Shown piece after piece: positions 24,001-33,949 of a stretch of 64,000 nt of DNA. This DNA comes from Klebsormidium nitens (lineage: Eukaryota > Streptophyta > Klebsormidiophyceae > Klebsormidiales > Klebsormidiaceae), in NCBI GenBank assembly GCA_000708835.1, contig DF237094.1, positions 109,045 to 173,044 of the forward strand. Reading direction: 5' to 3'. Position numbers and translations under genes: made by a program. The notes under the pieces are model-generated. The model ran no database searches. It saw only the letters and a list, made by a program, of their open reading frames with translations, and was not told where the DNA came from. Positions within the stretch are counted from its first letter, which is position 1. Every line of letters begins with the position of its first letter.

Positions 24001-24595
24001 ACTCCTCACCTGGTTTACTCGGTCTCTTTGTGTACCCCGTCTGGCTTTTTGATTCACGGATGTTGGCTCCCATCTCGTGGCGTGTGATTCGGATCGAGTC
24101 AGATGATGCGACAGTCAATGTCCTTATCGAAAGTGCAGAAGTTGAAACGTTCTTAATTACGACGAGGGAGTGATGGTTTCTCGCAATCCTTGTTCCTTCT
24201 CTGAGCTTGGAACGGTGCTCCAGTCCAGAAGTGGAGAGGTTTGGTAAAGCGGAAGGCACACAAACGGAGGTGACCATTGGCAGGAATTCTTCCGGAATCC
24301 TGATCGGCTTCTTTGACTGGTCCGTTTGAAGTCGACTCAGACGTATCTAGCATCTTGCGCCCTGGATGTGGTCTCACCTGTATACAAAGTCACCTTTCAG
24401 TATAGCCCTTGTGACGTCACCTCTTGTCCGTCTGGCTTCCTCGCAGAGGACGATAAGGCCCCTTACGAGGAGCAGGCCGCGGCCGACAAGGGGCGCTACA
24501 AGGAGGCCCTTGCGCAGTACGAAAAGAACAAGAAGCAAGAGCCAGCGCCAGTGGAGGAATCCGAGGAGGAAGAGGAAGAAGAGGACAGCGATTAG
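15100..24595 (+). CDS. SSRP1: FACT complex subunit SSRP1, complete, 16 exons
   Basis: Seen: exons 15100-15168, 15575-15760, 16075-16180, 16787-16923, 17284-17462, 18185-18293, 18713-18799, 19415-19507, 19902-20000, 20514-20612, 21147-21239, 21883-22131, 22742-22904, 23424-23518, 23892-23970 and 24447-24595. All phases agree and give 663 residues, a normal length for plant SSRP1. Order: N-terminal POB3/SSRP1 PH-like region ([17 protein letters not shown]), structure-recognition domain ([40 protein letters not shown]), middle double-PH domain to [14 protein letters not shown], acidic linker ([15 protein letters not shown]), Lys-rich NLS segment, HMG box ([20 protein letters not shown] to [12 protein letters not shown]) and acidic tail. 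Known: with SPT16 it forms FACT, the nuclear histone chaperone for transcription and replication. Exon 14 has a tandem NAGNAG acceptor (23418-23423) that could add one Ala. Introns carry decayed exon copies. Confidence 0.97.
17515..17602 (+). pseudogene. partial copy of SSRP1 exon 5 with donor retained
   Basis: Matches the 3' half of exon 5 and its donor. It reads [20 protein letters not shown], then AG|GTGCGTGCGC as in the real exon at 17462. There is no clear acceptor at its left edge. It lies 50 bases downstream of the functional exon. Confidence 0.85.
17630..17735 (+). pseudogene. second, more decayed copy of SSRP1 exon 5
   Basis: Keeps 'gcggatcctcgagcgg', 'gacattggga' and 'gcgatcgcgattttgacacc', matching exon 5. 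An in-frame TAG lies near 17684 and the donor is lost (accgag|ctttg). Confidence 0.8.
19665..19700 (+). pseudogene. possible short copy of the start of SSRP1 exon 9
   Basis: 'aacagggcctgaccaggttt' parallels the real acceptor and exon start at 19902 (cacag|ggcctgacatac). Only about 20 bases match, so this is tentative. Confidence 0.3.
21729..21820 (+). pseudogene. decayed copy of SSRP1 exon 12
   Basis: Aligns along about 90 bases with the exon that starts at 21883: 'gagcaccagtccttgacattcag' parallels 'gagcaccaattccggaacatccag', and 'catcccggccaagcggat' parallels 'catccgggccaaacgtat'. Several indels break the frame. It sits directly upstream of the functional exon. Confidence 0.8.
22545..22674 (+). 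pseudogene. copy of SSRP1 exon 13 ending in an in-frame stop (possible alternative terminal exon)
   Basis: Starts with a usable acceptor, CTGCAG|GAC at 22566/22567, in the same phase as the real exon 13. It carries an AT-rich insert of about 25 bases, then reads [20 protein letters not shown], like exon 13, and stops at TAG 22672-22674. If spliced to exon 12 it would give SSRP1 without NLS segment, HMG box and acidic tail. Whether it is ever used cannot be seen from sequence. Confidence 0.85.
23534..23700. repeat. intronic two-copy repeat in SSRP1 intron 14
   Basis: 'gacgcggatcaga.gtccccgc' (about 23537) recurs as 'gacgcggatcaggg.gccccgc' (about 23621). Both are followed by 'ca(a)ag.atatgtgag' and 'gaacaggggtagttttgc' or 'acaacaggagtggttttt'. 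The period is about 84-98 bases. Confidence 0.7.
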
Positions 24596-25665
24596 GAAGG
24601 AATAATGCTGACAGTATGAGCATTATCAGCTTGTTGAATAGACGCCCTGCGGTTGTATGGTGGACAGCTGAAGTCACAAGTTCCTGTCGTCCCTCCAAAG
24701 TCGCGCCTGGAGGATTGAATCTTTTGCGCATGCGAATCGGTTCTCGTTGCATGAGGGTTTGTGCTGTGGTCAAATCTGGAGCAATAAGAGCATGAGGACT
24801 TCTTCTAGAGCCGAATTGAAGCACAAGTTGATTGGTTCGTCATGCCACAGACGATCACATCTCGTCTCAACACCGTTTAGAGGACCGTGGTCTGTTAATT
24901 GTATCATGTACCTAGGCAAGTTTGACCAATCAACTGAGACAACATGTCTACATGCATGCTTTTGTAGTCCGCACGTTCAATGCGGCCTAACCACTCCTTA
25001 GTATATCGGTATTGCATGCGACTACTCGTCAATCACAGAAAGCTTCGATAGAGACCGTACATTCACGCTGCCTTGCGCTCCATGGCTTGGGCAATGGACT
25101 ATATATGTACTCGGCGGAATGAGTTCGCATTGCAACGACCGTATGAGCTCCGGTTGTTTTGACATGGAACATTCTAGATTCTAGTACTTCAATGCGTTTC
25201 AGACGGGCTCAGGTATGGGTTCCAATCGGCTGCGCATATCAACCATCAAAGTGTGCACATGCGGGCCAGTGAGTTTGACGGTCCTAGTTGGAGGGCTAGC
25301 TGGACCGCCTTGAAAGCTCCCAGGGCCACAGTGACCGATCTGGTTCCGACTCCCGAGTCGGCTTTTGCAGTGGGGGGCCCGCGAGTGCGCGCCTTCTTCG
25401 TGGCGGGCCACTGCATGATTTCAAGTTAGTTAGGCATGCCTGTTCCGCCCAACCCAATGACCGAAATCCGTTTGAGTATGTTGGGAAGGCACCGGACTTC
25501 CCTTCCCCTGTCATTTTGAAGTTTGAGGAATCCAAATAGTAAATACTAAATAGTGCTCAGTATTAGCACGGTGCACCAGTGGCTGAGCATTGAATGGCAT
25601 AGGTAACGAGCTGCGCTGCTTGCTGGACAAATCAAGCGCCTCGTCTGCTAGGCCTGCTTAAAACA
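24596..25665. other. SSRP1 3' flank, duplicated elsewhere in the window
   Basis: No gene. The first about 350 bases, including 'ctgacagtatgagcattatcagcttg' and 'gacgccctgcggttgta', recur with about 75-80% identity from 30660 and weakly from 36265. The shared block places the SSRP1 3' UTR in the segmental duplication. Confidence 0.7.
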
Positions 25666-26703
25666 ATGGCATCCACATTTGCATTGCACAGCAAAGCCGG
25701 AGCCTGCTGGTGGGCCAGAAAGTTGTCGAGTTTGGGTGGTGGTGGTGGTGCTTCGGGTGCAGCAGCCCAAAATGTGCGGCCCATGCTTGTTGTCAGATCA
25801 AGTAGCCACGTGCGGCAGAACGGGATTGGCTGTGTTGTGAATTGCAAAACCCCCATTGTGAGCGGTGGACGGGGAAGGGCTGTGATATCAGTAGATGAAG
25901 ACCAGTTTTTCCCCGCTGCAGTAGCAGTATCTGGTGGGCAGTTGGTTCGGAGAAGGGCGCAAGCTGCTGCAAAGGGGGCCGCTGAAATGCCTGGTGTAGA
26001 ATCTGCCGGTATTGAAAAGAGGACGTCGGTAAACCAAAGCAAATTGTGTCCAGAGTGTCAGCATTCCAAGCTGTTGATAGACTTTGAAAAGACAGTCACG
26101 AGCATGGATGGGCGCACTGACTTGTGCCGAGCGTGCATGGCTGTGTTCCGGGCGAAAAGCATGCAGAAAGAGCTGCATCACTTAGGGCTGAGTGTGGCAG
26201 AGGCGTGGGAGCGGGCCAAAGCTTGTGCAAAATGTGGGCTTTCAAAGGAACTAAGGGACTTCGCACGAAATTCTGGGCGCAAGGATCAGACGCAAGGTTA
26301 CTGCAGGGCCTGCCAGTCTGCATCGCAAGCTGCTTTGTTGCGGTCAGCTCCAACGGTTCAGCCAATGCGGTGCCGCCGTTGTGAGGAGGTCAAAGATGCT
26401 GATGAGTTCAGTATACATCCAAGAAGTCCACTTGGGCGTCAAAGTGATTGCAAAAGTTGCGACAAGGCCAGGTTGGTGCAGATCAGGCAGAGAAGGAGGA
26501 GTGAAAAAGTTCACCTTCCAAGGAGGGCAAAGAAGTGTATTGCCTGCGGCAAGCAGAAACAAGCATGCGAGTTTTACGCCAATACTGTAGCATTGGATGG
26601 GCTGGCAAATGCATGTAGCTCATGTTCGCGCGCTGCTGAGAAGAAGCGTTACAAGGTGCACAAGCAGAGTGGGTTACAGAAGCAGGCGTCAACAGAGCGA
26701 TGA
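25666..26703 (+). CDS. tetra-zinc-ribbon protein, intronless, copy 1
   Basis: Seen: one open frame of 345 residues. From residue 128 there are four units of the form CxxC-(about 24)-CxxC at 128-157, 187-216, 236-265 and 291-320. Examples are CPECQHSKLLIDFEKTVTSM with LCRACM, CAKCGLSKELRDF with YCRACQ, and CIACGKQKQACEFY with ACSSCS. Each unit has an F after the first pair and mostly a D-G or similar turn before the second. Known: the same CxxC..K....F......DG....C..C pattern occurs in phage and plastid recombination endonuclease VII/HNH-linked zinc ribbons, but no nuclease residues are visible here. The first about 120 residues are Ala/Gly/Ser/Arg-rich and poor in acidic residues, compatible with an organelle transit peptide (inference). 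Function unknown; a nucleic-acid or protein-binding adaptor is possible. A paralogue lies at 31987. Confidence 0.85.
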   Translation: MASTFALHSKAGACWWARKLSSLGGGGGASGAAAQNVRPMLVVRSSSHVRQNGIGCVVNCKTPIVSGGRGRAVISVDEDQFFPAAVAVSGGQLVRRRAQAAAKGAAEMPGVESAGIEKRTSVNQSKLCPECQHSKLLIDFEKTVTSMDGRTDLCRACMAVFRAKSMQKELHHLGLSVAEAWERAKACAKCGLSKELRDFARNSGRKDQTQGYCRACQSASQAALLRSAPTVQPMRCRRCEEVKDADEFSIHPRSPLGRQSDCKSCDKARLVQIRQRRRSEKVHLPRRAKKCIACGKQKQACEFYANTVALDGLANACSSCSRAAEKKRYKVHKQSGLQKQASTER

Positions 26704-28270
26704 TGTTTGGGAGCTCTCGCTCTCTTAACTCAGATAATGCTTCCGGCTTGGAGCAAGTGATTCTCCAGGGCTCGGGCGGAATGCCCAGAAGTTTCTGGGC
26801 CTGGCCGGCGTGAATGATCAAAGTGCCTACTCCATAGGAGAGCCCACTTTCTTTGAGGTTTGCACTCTAGCTGCCGGGTGCGAGCGAGCTGTTGAACGAG
26901 GTGTCCCCTTGGGATATCACTGGGCGTCTCAGGTGAGCAACGTACTCGGGAAAGACTTCACGTTTCTTCCCCCTCTTTGTTTCTTCAGATTCAGCTCATA
27001 CTGCTGATGTTTTCAAACTCTAAGGGCTTGCCAATTGACAACAACTGTAGTAACAGTCGTCTCGGTCAATGATGCAGTTTTATTGGTTGACCAAAGGTTC
27101 TAGGGGTTTGTGAGAAATAGCTCCAGTCCTTACACGACGTGACAGCCACTCCTTTGGAATCGTGAGCCATAGTTGGTTTCTTCCGAGTTCCAGTTCAGGT
27201 ATGCCGTTGCGTGCGCAGCGCTTTGCGTGCCGCTGCCACAGCGGAACTGCGCAATGCCTCTGTCACTATCAGCCCCGGACTTTGGACGATGTAAATTTCG
27301 ATGGTTTTCTTGAATAGAGGTCCGGCATACTCTGTTGCATGCACAGACCAGTGCACAGAGAGCATGCCGTAGAAGAAGTGAGGCACACAGAGACGCAAGC
27401 CTTTTCGGGTCACTGAGGAAACCGTCTGGAGCTTCCCTTGCAGTTGGGCTATCTTTCCTGCACTTAACAACGTTCCCTTTTGTTTTCCATTTCAGCTGCG
27501 GTTTACCCTGGTGCGAACCGCTTTGGCCTGAAGGAGTCAAGACAGCGTCGGCATCTGCGCTCTCCGTGACAGCAGTGGCTGTTGCAGCGGTGGCCAGCGC
27601 CGCGCCTAGTTCGTCCTAGGCAGACCTTGGCAGCAGCCCCGACCGAATCAAGTTCTCTCCGCAGGTCAGAGGAAGCCACAAATCAAGCTTGTTGCTTTGC
27701 GGCTGACCTTTCTGTGCTATGATCGGGTTAAGGCCGCACAGCGAAGTGACGCCGGAATCCACTAAAATCTGAACTGAGTTGAAATTCTAGTCAGGCAGCT
27801 ATGTGCATAGACTCACGACCCTATTCCTCTCGAGAAGTGCGCCTTGAAAGGCAACCCCATCTATGTCGAATGGCGAGCTTCGCAGCGGCCAGCTTCAGCA
27901 CCCTCTCGAGCTTCTGTTTCATTTTCAAGGCACATTTGCTTCTGGCATTTTGTCGCTGCTCTCGGTTTTTTGATCTCACTTCCTCTTGTACAGGAGCATG
28001 CTGTTGCGGGCGACTCTGTGTTGAACCTGTACGACCCGATCCGCCAGCCGCTTCCAGGCGCTCCTTCCGCAGTTTGTTCGGAGGCACAACAGAACACCTT
28101 TTCTCACACACCATCGCCGCAGTCCCGGGCCTGCGGGAGCTTCCTCTTCAAGACGATAGCGCGGCTGCTCTTTTCCACCCAAGCGTAAGCACAGCCGCCG
28201 CTTTGGCGGTCACTCCTTGTTTTATGTACGTTGCCGTCTGGCTTTATGTTCTATCATGCTGAGACCACCT
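26704..28270 (+). other. interval with exon-like segments, no gene resolved
   Basis: Three stretches look exon-like on the plus strand. 26810-26932 (EVCTLAAGCERAVERGVPLG) ends at CAG|GTGAGC. About 27496-27619 follows TTTCAG. 27993-28187 follows TACAG and reads HAVAGDSVLNLYDPIRQPL or, in another frame, SRRSFRSLFGGTTEHLFSHT. Frames and phases do not join into a convincing protein and no family is recognised. The first 80 bases after 26703 also match the sequence after the paralogue at 33105. Confidence 0.3.
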
Positions 28271-28319
28271 TCAACTTGTCTTGCGTCTTGGGCTGCATGT
28301 CGGTGTTTTTAAACTTTTA

Positions 28320-30490
28320 ATCAAGTCCAGACACTGTGGTTTGGAGAGTATGGGGGAGAGTATGGGGGTTACAAGATTGATGCACCACTTGTCATGTCCA
28401 ACGATGCACTTCTTCGTCGGATAAAAGGTCTTGGAAATCTTTCTAAAAAGCCTGCGGTCTAGACCTTTCTTCCTGGGCACACGTTCAACGTAGTCCAACA
28501 GAGCGCTTAGTAATTGCTTGCCTTTTTCCGCTAATTTTTACTGTGCCTGGTCAGCCAATTTGTGTCGCATCCGGCAGTGATTAAGCCTAACGACACTCTT
28601 AGTTTCGCATCATTTAGTCGTAAGCCTAGCAATACTCTTGAGAAATCAACGCGGCATAAGGTGCCCTCCTTCAAAACAGCCTTCTCTTTTGAAAGACCCA
28701 ATCTTGCTTTCGGTTCAACTAGGCGTTTTCGACACTGTCGTTTGACCTTGTCCGTCACAGAAGTGCGTTTGGCTCCGATGTTTCTGTTCCATGTGCATCA
28801 GATCTTACAGCTTCTTCATAGCAAACCAACGGCTTAACAACGGTTGTGAATTCATATTTTTTCGCAGTCTATGAGCACAGAAACGTTGATCAGACCAAGC
28901 CTTCCGAGAGAATAAATTTGGCTTGACGAAAGCTCCCATACAGATGCAGGAGTTTTTGTTTCAGCAGGTTGGGAGAAGAAGCCTTCTGGGTGAAAGCTTT
29001 CGCTGCGCATTGAATATTCGGATGGTCGCCTATTTCCAGTTCGCAGGACACGAGATTGGGCGACCAGCTGTCGACCCCTGGCGGCGGGCATCTTCACGGT
29101 TGAAGACCAACAGTCTTGTGCCGAAGGGAATCGTAAGCGCATACGTCTCCTCTCACCTTCGTTTTGCGCCTCTACTTCTTTCTCGGTCGTCATGAACCTG
29201 GCTGGTCGTTCGTATAATTCTTATGGCGTCTCCAAAACCTAGCAGGTGTTAAGAGTTTCTTAAAGAAAAAGACAGAAGGAGAAATGTCCACTGCCAACCA
29301 GGTTGGAGTATCTCGAGCAACCGTGTATGTTGACCTGCGTGTGCGATCTGGACTAAGTGTTTGGATTTAACAGCGATGCAATGGTTGCTTTCTTTGTACA
29401 TGACCTCGTGGGAAGCACCACTTGTGAAGACAGCATCTTTTAGACCTCAGGATCGATCAGAGTGTCCTCTTCGTGGTCTCCGTGTGTTTGCAGCAAATTG
29501 CTGATCTCTCTTCCCGTGTTGATACGCTTTCAGAGGTCTTCTTCAGGATTGTTGGTGTCCTACCTTCCCTTCCTGCCAGATTGGCAGTCTCTTTTACTGT
29601 GGCCGCTTCTTAAAAGCTTCGATTACTGGGTGTTGTTTTTTATCACTTCAAACCGTGTGGGCTGTTATTTAAGTGTTAAAGGACTGTTCGTCTCCTGTTT
29701 GCAGTGTATCATTGTTTTGGCCATCCACTCGTTCTCAGCAGTGGGCTCTGACTATCGACCCAAATACTGTCTGCTCAATGTACTCCGACAGAACTGTGCT
29801 TCTCAGTGATTCGCTTACTCGCTACTTGCCCTCTGTGTCTCCGCAGGTTCTCCGTGGCCCCTATCATAAATGCGTCACATGCTCGACCACGTCACGACCG
29901 CCGATCTGTCCTTGAGTTCTGCTCAATCCTCAGGTCAGTTCGCTTTGCCACGTGGCATCCTTTGCGCGAGTCATCTCGGCCTACATCCTAGCTTGTTCCT
30001 TTCTTGTAACCTCGACTTCGCCGCTTTCTTGTGGACGGAAACGGACAGGACTTTAAGGGTCAAGGTGTATGGAGTAACTTAACAGGTTCCTAGCAATTCG
30101 AGACGAGCTCGAAGGAAAGATATGGCAGTAGCTTTTCGGCTCTCGACAATAGCCGAGTTGGAGATATCTGACGCCGAAGCATTTTCAGTTTAAACTTGGA
30201 TTCAACAGGTCCGAACGAAGCTGCTTTTCAACGTACGTCCCTCGCATTTTGCGTCATAGATATGATTTCGGACTTAGCTTTCACTCTATCTACTTGTGAA
30301 GTCACCTCTGCCCGTCTATCTGCATGCAGAATCCTACTGCCGGACCAACAAGAGTTCTGGAATCCGCTTCTAGCCTCTTCCTTGTGACGTCACCTCGGCC
30401 CGTCTGATTCCTTTGCAGAGTCCTGGATCGGGTCACTACATACGCCCGAAGTCCAGCTTCTCTGCGTGACGTCACCTCTGTCCGTTTCTT
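28320..30490 (+). repeat. segmental duplication, left copy (matches 33950-36100)
   Basis: Parallel landmarks in order: 'gatgcaccacttgtcatgtccaac' (28379 and 33977), 'ttcctgggcacacgttcaa.gtagtcca', 'tttcagcaggttg', 'ggcgaccagctgtcg.cccctggcgg', 'gtgtatgttgacctgcg', 'gtacatga.ctcgtgggaagc', 'cactcgtt', 'gcaggtt.tccgtggcccc', 'gctcgaccacgtca.aaccgccgatctg'. Some pieces are flanked by splice-like signals, so an old gene may lie here, but stops and frameshifts prevent reconstruction and no family is recognised. Confidence 0.75.
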
Positions 30491-30494
30491 CTCT

Positions 30495-30740
30495 TCGCAG
30501 AGGACGATAAGGCCCCTGTCGAGGAGCAGGCTGCGGCCGACAAGGGGCGCTACACGGAAGCCCTGCGCAATACGAAAAGAACAAGAAGCAAGAGCCCGCG
30601 CCGGTGGAGGGATCCGATGAAGAAGAGGAAGAAGACCACTGCGATCAGGAAGAAATATTGCTGACAGTATGAGCACTATCAGCTTGTGGATCTGACGCCC
30701 TGCGGTTGTACGTTTGGACAGCTAATATCTCGAGTACTTG
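30495..30740 (+). pseudogene. broken copy of SSRP1 last exon and 3' UTR (first)
   Basis: From CGCAG|AGGACGATAAGGCC the sequence follows the real exon at 24447 closely: gaggagcaggc, gcggccgacaaggggcgctac, aacaagaagcaagagcc. One base is lost near 30563 (GCCCTGCGCAATACG for GCCCTTGCGCAGTAC), which breaks the frame before the acidic tail. The 3' UTR match continues past the stop. Upstream, the 'tgacgtcacctctgtccgt' acceptor context occurs three times (about 30300, 30385, 30467). Confidence 0.92.
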
Positions 30741-31986
30741 CCCTTCAATCAAGTCGCGCCCGGAGGATTGATACTTTTTGCATGCGATTCGGATTCTTAC
30801 TGCATGGGGTTCTTGTGTGTTCTACGTCCTGGGCGACGAGAGCCTTGGGAGTTCTATCAGAGCTAAACTGAAGCACAATCTGTTTGGTACGTCATGCTGC
30901 AGAGGGTGCACGTCTCGCCTTGACACTGTTTGTCAAGTCGCCGATTGAAAGACCGTGGTCGTCCATGCTAAGTAGCTTGGGCAGTCGCTTTTGCCAGTTT
31001 CTAAGCAACATTTCTGGGTGCACGCTATTGTGGTATGCATGTTCAATTGAGCATACGCACTTCCGAGCTTTCCAATCAGAACTTTGTCGCGTGCAACTAT
31101 ACCCCTCAAGTATAAAGAAGTTTCCATAAAGCCAGATGCGCTGCATGGCCAGGGCGATGGACTATCTGAGGACAGAATGAATATGCATCATTGACCACAT
31201 AAGCTCGGACGGTCATATTGGCCCATAGATCCTACATTCTGAGCTCTGCTTGCCATCAGATCGATGGGCTCATGCTGCAACTATATATGAGGGCGGCTCC
31301 AATGGGCTGCGCATATCTAACCAGATCGATTGAGGTGTTTAAGTTATAGAAAGGAGCTGCACAATGCAACCGAAATCAATATATACTAGCTACTTTCTCG
31401 GAAACACTGCATATGGTCACCGGACATGGACGATCCAACCGGGTGGATTGCAAGGCTGTAATAGGTACGTATTGCCTTGATGCAATATATTCCGACCTGC
31501 ATGGCAAAAGAACAACGGATCAGAACCGCACACTTTTGGTCAACTGCCGTGTGGGCAGTTGACAATGGTTGTGCCAGCCGAGAGACGGACTGCAGTTAAA
31601 ATGGCGATCGATAGAGCTAGCGACGAGCTAGCCCTCGTGCATGCAGATTAGGGAGCCCCTTGAGAATCTCTTAGGAATCTGCCACAGCTGAGACGTCCAT
31701 GGTTGCCGGCATTGATTTTGGGTCGGCATATGTGGTTGACAACGTTGCACATTTCCGAAACCCATCGTACGACTTGAAGGGCTGGATTTGAAAACCTTCC
31801 CACACCGATCAACGGTTCCGATCTTTCGTAGTCGGACCCACGAGTGCTCCTACTTCGTAGGTCTGGACTCTGGAGTGGTGTATGCATTCCGCCGCAACAC
31901 ACTGACCGGAATCCGTCAGTATTTTTGGAATGCACCAGACCTCTCGTCTTTGAAGTCCGAAGCTTCTCTAGAGTCTAGGCTGTACA

Positions 31987-33105
31987 TTGTCACATCAGCA
32001 GCACGAGCTAGGCTGCTTGCCAAGCAAGTCAAGCGCCACGTCTGCGGGTCTGGTGAAAACAACGGCATTTGCAAGTGGGGTGCACAGCAAAGCTGCAGCC
32101 TGCGGGTGGGCAAACAAGCTGTCGAGTTTGGATGGTGGTATTTCGGGCGCAGCAGCCCAGAATGTGCGGCCCATGCTTCTTGTCTCATCAAGTAGCCACA
32201 ATGCAGTCGGCTGCATTTTGAACCGTAAGACACCCGTTTTGGGCGGTGGAAGGGGTGCGATACGAAGGGCTGTGATATCAGTAGATAAGGACCAGTTTTT
32301 CTCCGCTGCAGTAGCTATATCTGGTGGGCAGTTGATTCGGAAAAGGGCGCAAGCCGCTGCAAAGGGGGCCGGTGAAGTGCCTGGTGTACAATTAGCTGCC
32401 GGTATTGAAAAGAGTACGTCGGAAAATCAATGCAAAATATGCCCAGAGTGTGAGCATTCCAAGCTGTTGATAGATTTTGAAAAGACAGTCACGAGCGTGG
32501 ACGGGCGGACTGACCTGTGCCGCGCGTGCATGGCTGTCTTTCGGGCGAAAAGCATGCAGAAAGAGCTGCATCACTTGGGGATGAGTGTGACAGAGGCATG
32601 GGAGAGGGCCAAGGCTTGTAAGAAGTGTGGGCTCATAAAGGAGCTGAGGGATTTTGCCAGGTCTTCTACGCGTAAGGATCAGACGCACTCTTACTGCCGG
32701 GCCTGCCTCTCGGCGTGGCATGCTACTCGGCCGCGGTCAGCCCCAACAGACCAACCGTTGCAGTGCAACCATTGTGGGGAAGTCAGAGCTGCTGATTGGT
32801 TCGATCTGAATCCAAGGAATTCAACTGGGCGTCATGAAATCTGCAAAGTTTGCAAGTATGAGAAAAAAACCCTCGGGAGACAGAAAAGGAGGAAGACAGG
32901 GGTCTATCTTCCAAGGATACGAAAGAGATGCAATGCCTGCGGCGAGCAAAAACGGGCGTGCGAATTCTACCTTGACAGTGCAGCCGTGGATGGGCTATTG
33001 AATCAATGCAGCTCATGTGTGCAAGTTGCAGAGCGGAAGCGTTACGAGTTGCGCAAGCAACGGGGGGTGCAGAAAGGCAGGCTTCAGCAGAGTGATGGTG
33101 TTTGA
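31987..33105 (+). CDS. tetra-zinc-ribbon protein, intronless, copy 2
   Basis: Seen: 372-residue open frame, about 70-80% identical to the protein at 25666 by eye. All four CxxC/CxxC units are kept: CPECEHSKLLIDFEKTVTSV with LCRACM, CKKCGLIKELRDF with YCRACL, CNHCGEVRAADWF with ICKVCK, and CNACGEQKRACEFY with QCSSCV. The ATG used in copy 1 is ACG here (near 32065), so this copy must start at the upstream ATG, adding about 27 residues ahead of the Ala/Ser/Gly-rich leader. That may change targeting. Retention of all cysteines despite drift suggests selection. It lies downstream of the broken SSRP1 3' end, as copy 1 lies downstream of the real one, so both arose with the same segmental duplication. 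Confidence 0.8.
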   Translation: MSHQQHELGCLPSKSSATSAGLVKTTAFASGVHSKAAACGWANKLSSLDGGISGAAAQNVRPMLLVSSSSHNAVGCILNRKTPVLGGGRGAIRRAVISVDKDQFFSAAVAISGGQLIRKRAQAAAKGAGEVPGVQLAAGIEKSTSENQCKICPECEHSKLLIDFEKTVTSVDGRTDLCRACMAVFRAKSMQKELHHLGMSVTEAWERAKACKKCGLIKELRDFARSSTRKDQTHSYCRACLSAWHATRPRSAPTDQPLQCNHCGEVRAADWFDLNPRNSTGRHEICKVCKYEKKTLGRQKRRKTGVYLPRIRKRCNACGEQKRACEFYLDSAAVDGLLNQCSSCVQVAERKRYELRKQRGVQKGRLQQSDGV

Positions 33106-33949
33106 GAGCTTGGGCTCTTTTGCCTCATCCTAGTTGGAGCAAGTGGATCCCCAGGGCCTTTCACTCATGCTGCAATCAAATACAGCGCCCGCTCTGTCTA
33201 CGGGCTACTGCAGGTTTGCAAACTGGTCTAGCTGGCAGGTGGAAGCGGTTGTGAGAAGTGTATATGGGGGTGGAGGGAACATCAGGAGGCGCGTCAATGA
33301 TGGCTGCACAACTAGAGTGGGATAAGATGTTTACGTTACAGGGCGGCGAAGAATATGTCGGAGGGGGGGGGTCCAGGAGGGGACTCGGGGGGTGGCGGAA
33401 CGCTCACTAATAGGGGCTGATCGGGCGGGAGAGTTGAGGGGGGGGGGTGTCTGAGCAAGGTGTCCTTCGCCGAGGTAGGAGTTTGCAGCACTCTTGCTCA
33501 AGTATCGTTTATGGCCTGGCGCTGCAAATATGGAACATATGTCTTAACCACACCACTAGTCTGAGTACTCTTTAAGTAACCCACTTAGTAACCGACTGCT
33601 CTTGCGGAACCTGGTTTGGCAGGCACTGGGCAGCAGCTTGGGTGCTTGGCATAGGGCAGGGGTCGCTGTTCATGACACTACATTGCAGCTGGTTGAGCCG
33701 TTGAAGATGGCCGCCTGGCCGAATGTCAATGCGGTGTTCTGCTGAAACATCGTCAGCGCCTTGTACAGGTTGGTCATCGCGTCGTTGGCCTCAGACGTGC
33801 CGAAGTCTCGCGAGCTTTACTAACAGGGCGATGCCCTGAAACATTATCGAGGTGTTTCGGGTGAGCAGGGAATTTGGAAAAGGACTGAGAAGGTGATTGC
33901 TTCTCCCTTTTCTTGTCTCTTCATAACTTCAATCGTCTCCTGACACTGT
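33106..33949. other. interval with G-rich tracts
   Basis: No gene. 33358-33450 has repeated runs of four to ten G on the plus strand (33361-33369, 33387-33393 and 33439-33448 among them), a pattern able to form G-quadruplexes. The start still matches the 3' flank of the zinc-ribbon copy 1. Confidence 0.6.

Noticed and set aside
28270-28500. Minus-strand ORF (LDYVERVPRKK) also seen at 33969-34190
   Set aside because: Conserved only because the whole segment is duplicated. Both frames contain gaps and stops and no start or family could be supported.
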